From NCBI RefSeq assembly GCF_052857255.1, contig NW_027526499.1, forward strand, positions 992,001-1,056,000: a DNA stretch of 64,000 nucleotides, read 5' to 3'. Made by a program: the position numbers and the translations under genes. This document shows positions 39,301 through 49,589 of this stretch, piece after piece (within the stretch, counting starts at the first letter, position 1; each line of letters opens with the position of its first letter). The notes under the pieces are model-generated. The model did not search any database, was not told where the DNA came from, and saw nothing but the letters and a program-made list of their open reading frames with translations. The stretch comes from Amblyomma americanum (Eukaryota; Arthropoda; Arachnida; Ixodida; Ixodidae).

Positions 39301-40329
39301 GGAGAAACTCCGTGTTTTAGAAACTCCGTGTTGGAGAAACTCCGTGTTGTAGAAACTGTGTCAGAGAAACTCCGTGTCGGAGAAACTCCGTGTTGGAGAA
39401 ACTCCGTGTTGGAGAAACTCTGTGTCGGAGAAATTCCTTGTTGGAGAAACTCTGTGCTGGAGAAACTCCTTGTTGGAGAAACTCTGTGTTGGAGAAACTT
39501 ATTGCTAGAGAAACTCCGTAATGGAGAAACTTCGTGCTGGAGAAACTTCGTGTTGTAGAAACTGTATCGGAGAAACTCCGTGTTGGAGAAACTCCATGTC
39601 GGAGAAACTTTGTGTTGGAGGAACTCCCTCTTGGAGAATCTCCGTGTCGGAGAAACTCCACGTTGGAGAATCTCCTTGTTAGAAAAACCTTGTTTGAGAA
39701 ACTCCTTGTTGGAGAAACTCCGTGTTGGAGAAACTCCGTGTTGGAGAAACTTCGTGATGAAAAAACTCCGTGTTGGAGAAACTCCACGCTGGAGAAACTC
39801 CGTGTTCGAAAAACTCCGTGTTGGAGGAACTGTGTTGGACAAACTCCGTGTTGGAGAAACTCCGCGCTGGAGAAACTTCGTGTTGGAGAAACTCCGCGTT
39901 GGAGAAACTCCGTGTTGGAGAAACTCCGTGTTGGAGAAACTCCTTGTTGGAGAAACTCCGTGTTGGAGAAACTCCGTGCTGGGGAAACTTCGTGTTGGGG
40001 AAACGCCGTGTTGGAAAAACTCCACGTTGGAGAAACTCCGTGTCGGAGAAACTCCGTGTTGGAGAAACTTTATGTTGTAGAAACTCCGTGATGGAGAAAC
40101 TCCATGTTGTAGAAACTCCGTGTTGAAGAAACTCAGTGTTGGAGAAACTCCGTGTCGGAGAAACTCAGTTGTTGGAGAAACTCCGTGTTGGAGAAACTCC
40201 GTGTTTTAGAAACTCCGTGTTGGAGAAACTCCGTGTTGTAGAAACTGTGTCAGAGAAACTCCGTGTCGGAGAAACTCCTTGTTGGAGAAACTCTGTGTTG
40301 GAGAAACTTATTGCTAGAGAAACTCCGTA
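36310..40329 (+). repeat. HOR mosaic with blocks from the 12-kb and 19-kb regions
   Basis: 36,310-37,370 resembles the 11,700-12,700 order with deletions, including a 3-bp loss at about 36,513 (GCCGTTGGAG). 37,376-38,050 resembles 18,400-19,200, and 38,063-39,270 resembles 19,226-20,400, with the GTGTGTGAG monomer near 38,192. 39,521-40,330 holds two close copies of the TAATGGAG marker 809 bp apart, the first followed by a much shortened block. No non-satellite sequence is present. Confidence 0.7.
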
Positions 40330-43300
40330 ATGGAGAAACTTCGTGCTGGAGAAACTTCGTGTTGTAGAAACTGTATCGGAGAAACTCCGTGTTGGAGAAA
40401 CTCCATGTCGGAGAAACTCCGTGTTGGAGGAACTCCCTCTTGGAGAATCTCCGTGTCGGAGAAACTCCATGTTGGAGAAACTCCGTGTTGGAGAAACTCC
40501 GTGTCGGGAAAACTCCGTGTTGGAGAAACTCCGTGTTGGAGAAAGTCCGTGTTGGAGAAAATCCTTGTTGGAGAAACTCCGTGCTATAGCAACTCCGTGT
40601 TGGAGAAACTCTGCGCTGGAGAAACTCCGCGCTGGAGAAACTCCGTGTTGGAGAAACTCCTTGTTGGAGAAACTCTGTGTTGGAGAAACTCCGTGTTGGA
40701 GAAACACCACGTTAGAGAAACTCCGTGTTGGAGAAAATCCCTGTTGGAGAAACTCCGTGCTAGAGAAACTCCGTGTTTGAGACACTCCACGTTGGAGAAT
40801 CTCCTTGTTAGAAAAACCTTGTTTGAGAAACTCCTTGTTGGAGAAACTCCGTGTTGGAGAAACTCCGTGTTGGAGAAACTTCGTGATGAAAAAACTCCGT
40901 GTTGGAGAAACTCCGTGCCAGAGAAACTCCGTGTTTGAGACACTCCACGTTGGAGAATCTCCTTGTTGGAAAAAACCTTGTTTGAGAAACTCTGTGTTGG
41001 AGAAACACCACGTTGGAGAAACTCCGTGTTGGAGAAAATCCCTGTTGTAGAAACTTCATTTTAGAAAAACACCATGTCTTAGAAACTCCCTGTTGGAGAA
41101 AGTTCATGATGGAGAAACTCCCTGTTGGAAACCTCTTTGTTGGAGAAACTCCCTGTTGCAGAAACTCTGTGTTGGAGAAACTCCGTGTTGGAGATACTAC
41201 GTGTTGGAGAAACTGCGTGTTGGAGAAACTCCGTGTTCGAGAATCTGCGTGTTGTAGAAACTCCGTGTTGGAGAAACTCCGCGCTGGAGAATCTCCGTGA
41301 TCGAAAAACTCCGTGTTGGAGGAACTCTGTGTTGGAGAAACTCAGTGTCGGAGAAACTCCGTGTCGGAGAAACTCCGTGTTGGAGAAAGTCCTTGTTGGA
41401 GAATCTCCGTGTTGGAGAAACTCCGTGCTAGAGAAACTCCGTGTTTGAGACACTCCACGTTGGAGAATCTCCTTGTTGGAAAAACCTTGTTTGAGAAACT
41501 CCTTGTTGGAGAAACTCCGTGTTGGAGAAACTTCGTGCTGGGGAAACTTCGTGTTGGGGAAACGCCGTGTTGGAGAAACTCCATGTTGGATAAACTCCGT
41601 GGCGGAGAAACTCCGTGTCGGAGAAACTCCGTGTTGGAGAAACTCCGTGTTGGAGAAACTCCGTGTTGGAGAAACTGCGTGTTAGAGAAACTTCGTGTTG
41701 GAGAAACTTCATGTTGGAGAAACTCCGTGTCGGAGAAATTCAGTGTCGGAGAAACTCCGTGTCGGAGAAACTCCGTGTTTGAGAAATTCCTTGTTGGAGA
41801 AACTCCGTGTTGGAGAAACTCCGTGTTGGAGAAACTCCGTGCTGGGGAAACTTCGTGTTGGGGTAACGCCGTGTTGGAGAAACTCCATGTTGGAGAAACT
41901 CCGTGTCGGAGAAACTCCGTGTCGGAGAAACTCCGTGTTGGAGAAACTCCGTGTCGGAGAAACTCCGTATTGGAGAAACTCCGTGTTGGAGAAACTTTAT
42001 GTTGGAGAAACTCCATGTCGACGAAACTTCGTATTGGAGAAACTTCGTGTTGAAGAAACTCCGTGTTGGAGAAACTCCGTGTTGGAGAAACTCCGTGTTA
42101 GAGAAACTCCATGTTGGAGAAAGTCCGTGTTGGAGAATGTCCGTGTTGGAGAAACTCCGTGTTGGAGAAACTTTATGTTGTAGAAACTCCGTGATGGAGA
42201 AACTCCATGTTGAAGAAACTCCGTGTTGGAGAAACTCCGTGTCGGAGAAACTCCGTGTTGGAGAAACTCCGTGTTTTAGAAACTCCGTGTTGGAGAAACT
42301 CCGTGTTGTAGAAACTGTGTCAGAGAAACTCCGTGTCGGAGAAACTCCGTGTTGGAGACACTCCGTGTTGGAGAAACTCTGTGTCGGAGAAATTCCTTGT
42401 TGGAGAAACTCTGTGCTGGAGAAACTCCTTGTTGGAGAAACTCTGTGTTGGAGAAACTTATTGCTAGAGAAACTCCGTAATGGAGAAACTTCGTGCTGGA
42501 GAAACTTCGTGTTGTAAAAACTGTATCGGAGAAACTCCGTGTTGGAGAAACTCCATGTCGGAGAAACTCCGTGTTGGAGGAACTCCCTCTTGGAGAATCT
42601 CCGTGTCGGAGAAACTCCATGTTGGAGAAACTCCGTGTTGGAGAAACTCCGTGTCGGGGAAACTCCGTGTTGGAGAAACTCCGTGTTGGAGAAACTCCGT
42701 GTTGGAGAAACTCCGTGTTGGAGAAAATCCTTGTTGGAGAAACTCTGTGTTGGAGAAACTCCGTGTTGGGGAAACACCACGTTAGAGAAACTCCGTGTTG
42801 GAGAAACTCCGTGTTGGAGAAACTCCGTGTTGGAGAAACTCCGTGCTGGGGAAACTTCGTGTTGGGGAAACGACGTGTTGGAGAAACTCCATGTTGGATA
42901 AACTCCGTGGCGGAGAAACTCCGTGTCGGAGAAACTCCGTGTTGGAGAAACTCCGTGTTGGAGAAACTCCGTGTTGGAGAAACTTCGTGTTGGAAAAACT
43001 CCGTGTTGGAGAAACTCCGTGCTAGAGAAACTCCGTGTTTGAGACACTCCACGTTGGAGAATCTCCTTGTTGGAAAAAACCTTCTTTGAGAAACTCCTTG
43101 TTGGAGAAACTCCGCGTTGGAGAAACTCCGTGCTGGGGAAACTTCGTGTTGGGGAAACGCCGTGTTGGAGAAACTCCACGTTGGAGAAACTCCGTGTCGG
43201 AGAAACTCCGTGTCGGAGAAACTCCGTGTTGGAGAAACTCCGTGTCGGAGAAACTCCGTGTTGGAGAAACTCCGTGTCGGAGAAACTCCGTGTTGGAGAA

Positions 43301-43399
43301 ACTCCGTGTCGGAGAAACTCAGTGTCGGAGAAACTCCGTGTCGGAGAAACTCCGTGTTGGAGAAAGCCCTTGTTGAAGAAACTCCGCGTTGGAGAAACT
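40330..43399 (+). repeat. HOR mosaic leading up to the insert
   Basis: 40,330-41,050 follows the marker-block order with a deletion in the middle. A degenerate block lies at 41,053. 41,313-42,020 is a shortened relative of 8,610-9,600. From the marker at 42,480 it follows the 5,157-6,120 order closely up to the insertion point, ending in the alternating GTCGG/GTTGG run at 43,195-43,345. A GTTGTAAAAACTG variant at about 42,512 is private. Confidence 0.7.
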
Positions 43400-43409
43400 C
43401 CGTGTTGGA
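43400..43409 (+). repeat. Left putative target-site duplication (CCGTGTTGGA)
   Basis: This 10-bp direct repeat lies immediately 5' of the insert and is identical to 43,564-43,573. Uninterrupted paralogs read ...ACTCCGTGTTGGAGAAACTCC... with this 10-mer once, so the second copy was created at insertion. The host is a 16-bp tandem repeat, so identity of the 10-mers alone would be weak. The stronger evidence is the phase shift: insert plus one repeat adds 164 bp, which is not a multiple of 16. Confidence 0.75.
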
Positions 43410-43419
43410 TTAACACGTT

Positions 43420-43440
43420 TTGGCGGGCTAGTTGGTTAAG
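43420..43440 (+). promoter_or_regulatory. tRNA D-arm / pol III A-box-like stretch in the insert head
   Basis: The head contains TTGGCGGGCTAGTTGGTTAA. Its AGTTGGTTA core resembles the D-arm and A box of tRNA genes (typically TRGCNNAGYNGG). I see no convincing B box (GGTTCGANNCC) at the usual distance downstream. If this is a relic promoter it is incomplete, or the similarity is chance. Confidence 0.35.
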
Positions 43441-43441
43441 C

Positions 43442-43499
43442 ATCTTGAACAAACAGCGCGAACAAAGACGAGCACAAAAGACAAGAAAGCGAACGACAC
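43442..43499 (+). repeat. Left arm of 58-bp perfect inverted repeat
   Basis: This arm starts ATCTTGAACAAACAGCGCGA and ends GCGAACGACAC. It is the exact reverse complement of 43,506-43,563, checked base by base (paired coordinates sum to 87,005). The next outer pair, 43,441 with 43,564, does not match, so the palindrome ends there. Transcribed, the two arms would form a 58-bp hairpin with a 6-nt loop. Confidence 0.97.
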
Positions 43500-43505
43500 A
43501 GCGCC

Positions 43506-43563
43506 GTGTCGTTCGCTTTCTTGTCTTTTGTGCTCGTCTTTGTTCGCGCTGTTTGTTCAAGAT
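43506..43563 (-). repeat. Right arm of 58-bp perfect inverted repeat
   Basis: This arm starts GTGTCGTTCGCTTTCTTGTC and ends TGTTTGTTCAAGAT. It is identical to the left arm when reverse-complemented. It abuts the right flanking direct repeat at 43,564. Confidence 0.97.
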
Positions 43564-43573
43564 CCGTGTTGGA
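43564..43573 (+). repeat. Right putative target-site duplication (CCGTGTTGGA)
   Basis: This is the second copy of the 10-bp direct repeat. It directly follows the terminal CAAGAT of the insert, and the satellite then continues in the order expected from paralogous blocks (GTGCTGGGGAAACTTCGTG). Confidence 0.75.
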
Positions 43574-43845
43574 GAAACTCCGTGCTGGGGAAACTTCGTG
43601 TTGGGGTAACGCCGTGTTGGAGAAACTCCATGTTGGAGAAACTCCGTGTCGGAGAAACTCCGTGTTGGAGAAACTCCGTGTTGGAGAAACTCCGTGTTGG
43701 AGAAACTCCGTGTTGGAGAAACTTCGTGTTGGAGAATATCCTTGTTGGAGAAACTCCGTGCTATAGCAACTCCGTGTTGGAGAAACTCCAAGCTGGAGAA
43801 ACTCCGTGTTCGAAAAACTCCGTGTTGGAAAACTTCGTGCTGGAG

Positions 43846-44718
43846 AAACTTCGTGTTGTAGAAACTGTATCGGAGAAACTCCGTGTTGGAGAAACTCCAT
43901 GTCGGAGAAACTCCGTGTTGGAGGAACTCCCTCTTGGAGAATCTCCGTGTCGGAGAAACTCCATGTTGGAGAAACTCCGTGTTGGAGAAACTCCGTGTCG
44001 GGGAAACTCCGTGTTGGAGAAACTCCGTGTTGGAGAAACTCCGTGTTGGAGAAAATCCTTGTTGGAGAAACTCTGTGTTGGAGAAACTCCGTGTTGGGGA
44101 AACACCACGTTAGAGAAACTCCGTGTTGGAGAAACTCCGTGTTGGAGAAACTCCGTGTTGGAGAAACTCCGTGCTGGGGAAACTTCGTGTTGGGGAAACG
44201 ACGTGTTGGAGAAACTCCATGTTGGATAAACTCCGTGGCGGAGAAACTCCGTGTCGGAGAAACTCCGTGTTGGAGAAACTCCGTGTTGGAGAAACTCCGT
44301 GTTGGAGAAACTTCGTGTTGGAAAAACTCCGTGTTGGAGAAACTCCGTGCTAGAGAAACTCCGTGTTTGAGACACTCCACGTTGGAGAATCTCCTTGTTG
44401 GAAAAAACCTTTGAGAAACTCCTTGTTGGAGAAACTCCGCGTTGGAGAAACTCCGTGCTGGGGAAACTTCGTGTTGGGGAAACGCCGTGTTGGAGAAACT
44501 CCACGTTGGAGAAACTCCGTGTCGGAGAAACTCCGTGTTGGAGAAACTCCGTGTTGGAGAAACTCCGTGTTGGAGAAACTCCGTGTTGGAGAAACTTCGT
44601 GTTGGAGAATATCCTTGTTGGAGAAACTCCGTGCTATAGCAACTCCGTGTTGGAGAAACTCCAAGCTGGAGAAACTCCGTGTTCGAAAAACTCCGTGTTG
44701 GAAAACTTCGTGCTGGAG
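43846..44718 (+). repeat. ~873-bp local duplication just right of the insert
   Basis: 43,665-43,845 and 44,538-44,718 share a 2-bp shortened monomer (GTTGGAAAACTTCG) and GAGAATATCC. Between them lies a copy of the 42,500-43,200 block (offset 1,344, then 1,328) with a private 3-bp loss (AAAAAACCTTTGAG near 44,405). The copy lacks the insert. It either predates the insertion or lost that stretch. Confidence 0.75.
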
Positions 44719-47700
44719 AAACTCTGTGTCGGAGAAACTCTGTGTCGATAAAGTCTGTGTCGGAGAAACTCCGTGTTGGAGAAAATCCGTGTTGGAGAAA
44801 TTCCGTGTCGGAGAAACTCCGTGTCGGAGAAACTCTGTGTCGGAGAAACTCCGTGTTGGAGAAACTCCGTGTCGGAGAAACTCCGTGTCGGAGAAACTCC
44901 GTGTTGGAGAAACTTATTGTTAGATAAACTCCGTGTTGGAGAAACTTCGTGCTGGAGAAACTCTGTGTCGGAGAAACTCTGTGTCGGAGAAACTCCGTGT
45001 TGGAGAAACTCTGTGTTGGAGAAACTCCGTGTCGGAGAAACTCCGTGTCGGAGGAACTACGTGTTGGAGAAACTCCGTGTTAGAGAAACGATATGTTGTA
45101 GAAACTTCGTGTTGGAGAAACTCCGTGTTGTAGAAGCTTCGTGTTGGCAAAACTCCATGTTGTAGAAACTTCGTGTTGGAGAAACTCTGTGTTGGAGAAA
45201 ATTATTGTTAGAGAAACTCCGTGATGGAGAAACTTCGTGCTGGAGAAACTTCGTGTTGTAGGAACTGTGTCGGAGAAACTCCGTGTTGGAGAAACTCCGT
45301 GTCGGAGAAACTCCGTGTCGGAGAAACGCCGTGTTGGAGGAACTCCGTCTTGGAGAATCTCTGTGTCGGAGAAACTCCATGTTGGAGAAACTCCGTGTTG
45401 GAGAAACTCCGTGTCGGGGAAACTCCGTGTTGGAGAAACTCCGTGTTGGAGAAACTCCGTGTTGGAGAAAATCCTTGTTGGAGAAACTCCGTGCTATAGC
45501 AACTCCGTGTTGGAGAAACTCTGCGCTGGAGAAACTCCGCGCTGGAGAAACTCCGTGTTGGAGAAACTCCGTGTTGGAGAAACTCTGTGTTGGAGAAACA
45601 CCACGTTAGAGAAACTCCGTGTTGGAGAAAATCCCTGTTGTAGAAACTTCATTTTAGAAAAACACCATGTCTTAGAAACTCCCTGTTTAATAAACTCCCT
45701 TTTGGAGAAAGTTCATGTTGGAGAAACTCCCTGTTGGAAACCTCTTTGTTGGAGAAACTCCCTGTTGCAGAAACTCTGTGTTGGAGAAACTCCGTGTTGG
45801 AGATACTACGTGTTGGAGAAACTGCGTGTTGGAGAAACTCCGTGTTCGAGAATCTCCGTGTTGTAGAAACTCCGTGTTGTAGAAACTCCGTGTTGGAGAA
45901 ACTCCGTGTTGGAGAAACTCCGTGTTGGAGAAACTCCGTGTTGGAGAAACTTCGTGTTGGAGAAAATTCTTGTTGGAGAAACTCCGTGCGATAGCAACCC
46001 CGTGTTGGAGAAACTCCTCGCTGGAGAATCTCCGTGATCGAAAAACTCCGTGTTGGAGGAACTCTGTGTTGGAGAAACTCAGTGTCGGAGAAACTCCGTG
46101 TCGGAGAAACTCCGTGTTGGAGAAAGTCTTGTTGGTGAAACTCCGTGTTGGAGAAACTCCGTGCTAGAGAAACTCCGTGTTTGAGACACTCCACGTTGGA
46201 GAATCTCCTTGTTGGAAAAACCTTGTTTGAGAAACTCCTTGTTGGAGAAACTCCGTGTTGGAGAAACTCCGTGCTGGGGAAACTTCGTGTTGGGGAAACG
46301 CCGTGTTGGAGAAACTCCATGTTGGATAAACTCCGTGGCGGAGAAACTCCGTGTCGGAGAAACTCCGTGTTGGAGAAACTCCGTGTTGGAGAAACTCCGT
46401 GTTGGAGAAACTGCGTGTTGGAGAAACTTCGTGTTGGAGAAACTCCGTGTTGGAGAAACTCCGTGCTAGAGAAACTCCGCGTTGGAGACACTCCACGTTG
46501 GAGAATCTCCTTGTTGGAAAAAACCTTGTTTGAGAAACTCCTTGTTGGAGAAACTCCGTGTTGGAGAAACTCCGGGCTGGGGAAACTTCGTGTTGGGGAA
46601 ACGCCGTGTTGGAAAAACTCCACGTTGGAGAAACTCCGTGTCGGAGAAACTTCGTGTTGGAGAAACTCTGTGTCGGAGAAACTCCGTGTCGGAGAAATTC
46701 CGTGTTGGAGAAACTCCGTGTCGGAGAAACTCAGTGTCGGAGAAACTCCGTGTTGGAGAAAGTCCTTGTTGGAGAAACTCCGTGTTGGAGAAACTCCGTG
46801 TTGGAGAAACTCCGTGCTGGGGAAACTTCGTGTTGGGGTAACGCCGTGTTGGAGAAAATCCATGTTGGAGAAACTCCGTGTCGGAGAAACTCCATGTCGA
46901 AGAAACTTCGTATTGGAGAAACTCCGTGTTGGAGAAACTTTATGTTGTAGAAACTCCGTGTTGGAGAAACTCCATGTTGTAGAAACTTCGTGTTGAAGAA
47001 ACTCCGTGTTGGAGAAACTCCGTGTTGGAGAAACTCCGTGTTAGAGAAACTCCATGTTGGAGAAAGTCCGTGTTGGAGAATGTCCGTGTTGGAGAAACTC
47101 CGTGTTGGAGAAACTCCGTGTTGCAGAAACTCCGTGTTGGAGAAACTCCGTGTGTGAGAAACTCCGTGTTGGAGAAACTCCGTGTTGGAGAAGCTCCGTG
47201 TTGGAGAAACTTCGTATCAGAGAAAGTCCGTGTCGGAGAAACTCCGTGTCGCAGAAACTCCGTGTTGTAGAAACTTCGTGTTGGCGAAACTCCTTGTTGA
47301 AGAAACTCCGTGTTGGAGAAACTTATTGTTAGATAAACTCCGTGTTGGAGAAACTTCGTGCTGGAGAAACTCTGTGTCGGAGAAACTCCGTGTCGGAGAA
47401 ACTCCGTGTTGGAGAAAGTCCTTGTTGGAGAAACTCCGTGTAGGAGAAACTCCGTGTTGGAGAAACTCCGTGCTGGGGAAACTTCGTGTTGGGGAAACGC
47501 CGTGTTGGAGAAACTCCATGTTGGAGAAACTCCGTGTCGGAGAAACTCCGTGTCGGAGAAACTCCGTGTTGGAGAAACTCCGTGTTGGAGAAACTCCGTG
47601 TTGGAGAAACTTCGTGTTGGAGAAAATCCTTGTTGGAGAAACTCCGTGCTATAGCAACTCCGTGTTGGAGAAACTCCGCGCTGGAGAAACTCCGTGTTCG

Positions 47701-49589
47701 AAAAACTCCGTGTTGGAGGAACTCTGTGTTGGAGAAACTCCGCGCTGGAGAAACTTCGTGTTGGAGAAACTCCGCGTTGGAGAAACTCCGTGTTGGAGAA
47801 ACTCCGTGTTGGAGAAACTCCGTGTCGGAGAAACTCCGTATTGGAGAAACTCCGTGTTGGAGAAACTTTATGTTGGAGAAACTCCATGTCGAATAAACTT
47901 CGTATTGGAGAAACTCCGTGTTGGAGAAATTTTATGTTGTAGAAACTCCGTGTTGGAGAAACTCCATGTTGTAGAAACTTCGTGTTGAAGAAACTCCGTG
48001 TTGGAGAAACTCCGTGTTGGAGAAACTCCGTGTTAGAGAAACTCCATGTTGGAGAAAGTCCGTGTTGGAGAATGTCCGTGTTGGAGAAACTCCGTGTTGG
48101 AGAAACTCCGTGTTGGAGAAACTTTATGTTGTAGAAACTCCGTGATGGAGAAACTCCATGTTGTAGAAACTCCGTGTTGAAGAAACTCAGTGTTGGAGAA
48201 ACTCCGTGTCGGAGAAGCTCAGTTGTTGGAGAAACTCCGTGTTGGAGAAACTCCGTGTTGTAGAAACTGTGTCAGAGAAACTCCGTGTCGGAGAAACTCC
48301 GTGTTGGAGAAACTCCGTGTTGGAGAAACTCTGTGTCGGAGAAATTCCTTGTTGGAGAAACTCTGTGCTGGAGAAACTCCTTGTTGGAGAAACTCTGTGT
48401 TGGAGAAACTTATTGCTAGAGAAACTCCGTAATGGAGAAACTTCGTGCTGGAGAAACTTCGTGTTGTAGAAACTGTATCGGAGAAACTCCGTGTTGGAGA
48501 AACTCCATGTCGGAGAAACTTTGTGTTGGAGGAACTCCCTCTTGGAGAATCTCCGTGTCGGAGAAACTCCATGTTGGAGAAACTCCGTGTTGGAGAAACT
48601 CCGTGTCGGGGAAACTCCGTGTTGGAGAAACTCCGTGTTGGAGAAAGTCCGTGTTGGAGAAAATCCTTGTTGGAGAAACTCCGTGCTATAGCAACTCCGT
48701 GTTGGAGAAACTCTGCGCTGGAGAAACTCCGCGCTGGAGAAACTCCGTGTTGGAGAAACTCCTTGTTGGAGAAACTCTGTGTTGGAGAAACTCCGTGTTG
48801 GAGAAACACCACGTTAGAGAAACTCCGTGTTGGAGAAAATCCCTGTTGGAGAAACTCCGTGCTAGAGAAACTCCGTGTTTGAGACACTCCACGTTGGAGA
48901 ATCTCCTTGTTAGAAAAACCTTGTTTGAGAAACTCCTTGTTGGAGAAACTCCATGTTGGAGAAACTCCGTGCTTGGGAAACTTCGTGTTGGGGAAACGAC
49001 GTGTTGGAGAAACTCCATGTTGGATAAACTCCGCGGCGGAGAAACTCCGTGTCGGAGAAACTCCGTGTTGGAGAAACTCCGTGTTGGAGAAACTCCGTGT
49101 TGGAGAAACTCCGTGTTGGAGAAACTTCGTGATGAAAAAACTCCGTGTTGGAGAAACTCCGTGCCAGAGAAACTCCGTGTTTGAGACACTCCACGTTGGA
49201 GAATCTCCTTGTTGGAAAAAACCTTGTTTGAGAAACTCCTTGTTGGAGAAACTCCGCGTTGGAGAAACTCCGTGCTGGGGAAACTTCGTGTTGAGGAAAC
49301 GCCGTGTTGGAGAAACTCCACGTTGGAGAAACTCCGTGTCGGAGAAACTCCGTGTTGGAGAAGCTCCGTGTCGGAGAAACTCTGTGTTGGAGAAACTCCG
49401 TGTCGGAGAAACTCCGTGTCGGAGAAACTCCGTGTCGGAGAAACTTCGTGTTGGAGAAAGCCCTTGTTGGAGAAACTCCGTGTTGGAGAAACTCCGCGTT
49501 GGAGAAACTCCGTGCTGGGGAAACTTCGTGTTGGGGTAACGCTGTGTTGGAGAAACTCCATGTTGGAGAAACTCCGTGTCGGAGAAACT
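44719..49589 (+). repeat. HOR mosaic paralogous to 6,400-7,200 and 18,200-20,600 types
   Basis: 44,719-45,640 follows the 6,420-7,250 order (GTCGATAAAGTCTG, then GTTAGAGAAACGATATG). The degenerate block is at 45,646. 46,145-48,430 follows 18,340-20,650 with the GTGTGTGAG monomer near 47,153. The marker block starts at 48,432. Everything is satellite in one orientation. Confidence 0.75.

Larger units (their letters stand above)
1..43409 (+). repeat. 16-bp satellite array, left part (continues beyond the window start)
   Basis: This stretch consists of head-to-tail monomers of consensus GTTGGAGAAACTCCGT. Common variants change T3 to C (GTCGGAG), C13 to T (ACTTCGT), and the CpG at positions 14-15 to TG or CA. 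Each monomer holds the inverted repeat GGAG-AAA-CTCC. No unrelated sequence longer than a few bases interrupts it before 43,410. Orientation is constant. Runs of open frame on both strands come from the stop-free consensus and are not genes. The function is unknown. Long uniform arrays of this kind typically form heterochromatin, near centromeres or elsewhere, but nothing in the window places it on a chromosome. Confidence 0.98.
43410..43563. mobile_element. 154-bp palindromic interspersed element inserted in the satellite
   Basis: This is the only non-satellite sequence in the window. It begins TTAACACGTTTTGGCGGGCT (32 bp of unique head, 43,410-43,441). A perfect inverted repeat follows: arms 43,442-43,499 and 43,506-43,563, with loop AGCGCC. 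The flanks carry the 10-bp direct repeat CCGTGTTGGA. Removing the insert and one repeat restores the uninterrupted satellite seen at paralogous positions such as about 6,121-6,190 and 17,061-17,130. That indicates insertion with target-site duplication. It encodes no transposase, so it would be non-autonomous. From memory, the head and the arms resemble short elements widespread in tick genomes. It could be a tRNA-derived SINE with a self-complementary body or a fold-back MITE. A TSD of 10 bp and a D-arm-like head lean toward a SINE, but there is no clear poly(A) tail. Confidence 0.8.

Noticed and set aside
1..43409. CRISPR array
   Set aside because: The repeats are 16 bp and directly adjacent with no unique spacers. 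No cas genes or leader are present, and the sequence is eukaryotic in character.
43410..43563. Helitron or sequencing-adapter origin of the insert
   Set aside because: It lacks the 5' TC and 3' CTRR ends and the A|T target of Helitrons. It does not look like the hairpin adapter sequences I remember. A fold-back chimera remains possible and is listed as a refutation test.
43410..43563. Intact tRNA gene or rho-independent terminator
   Set aside because: Only a D-arm-like stretch is present, with no anticodon arm, T arm or acceptor stem. The hairpin is 58 bp long without a following T run and the context is a eukaryotic satellite.
41740..43791. 683-codon minus-strand frame running through the insert with a basic segment (NKQREQRRAQKTRKRTT)
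   Set aside because: The frame is satellite on both sides and passes the 154-bp insert without a stop by chance. The basic segment is the translated inverted-repeat arm and appears on both strands.
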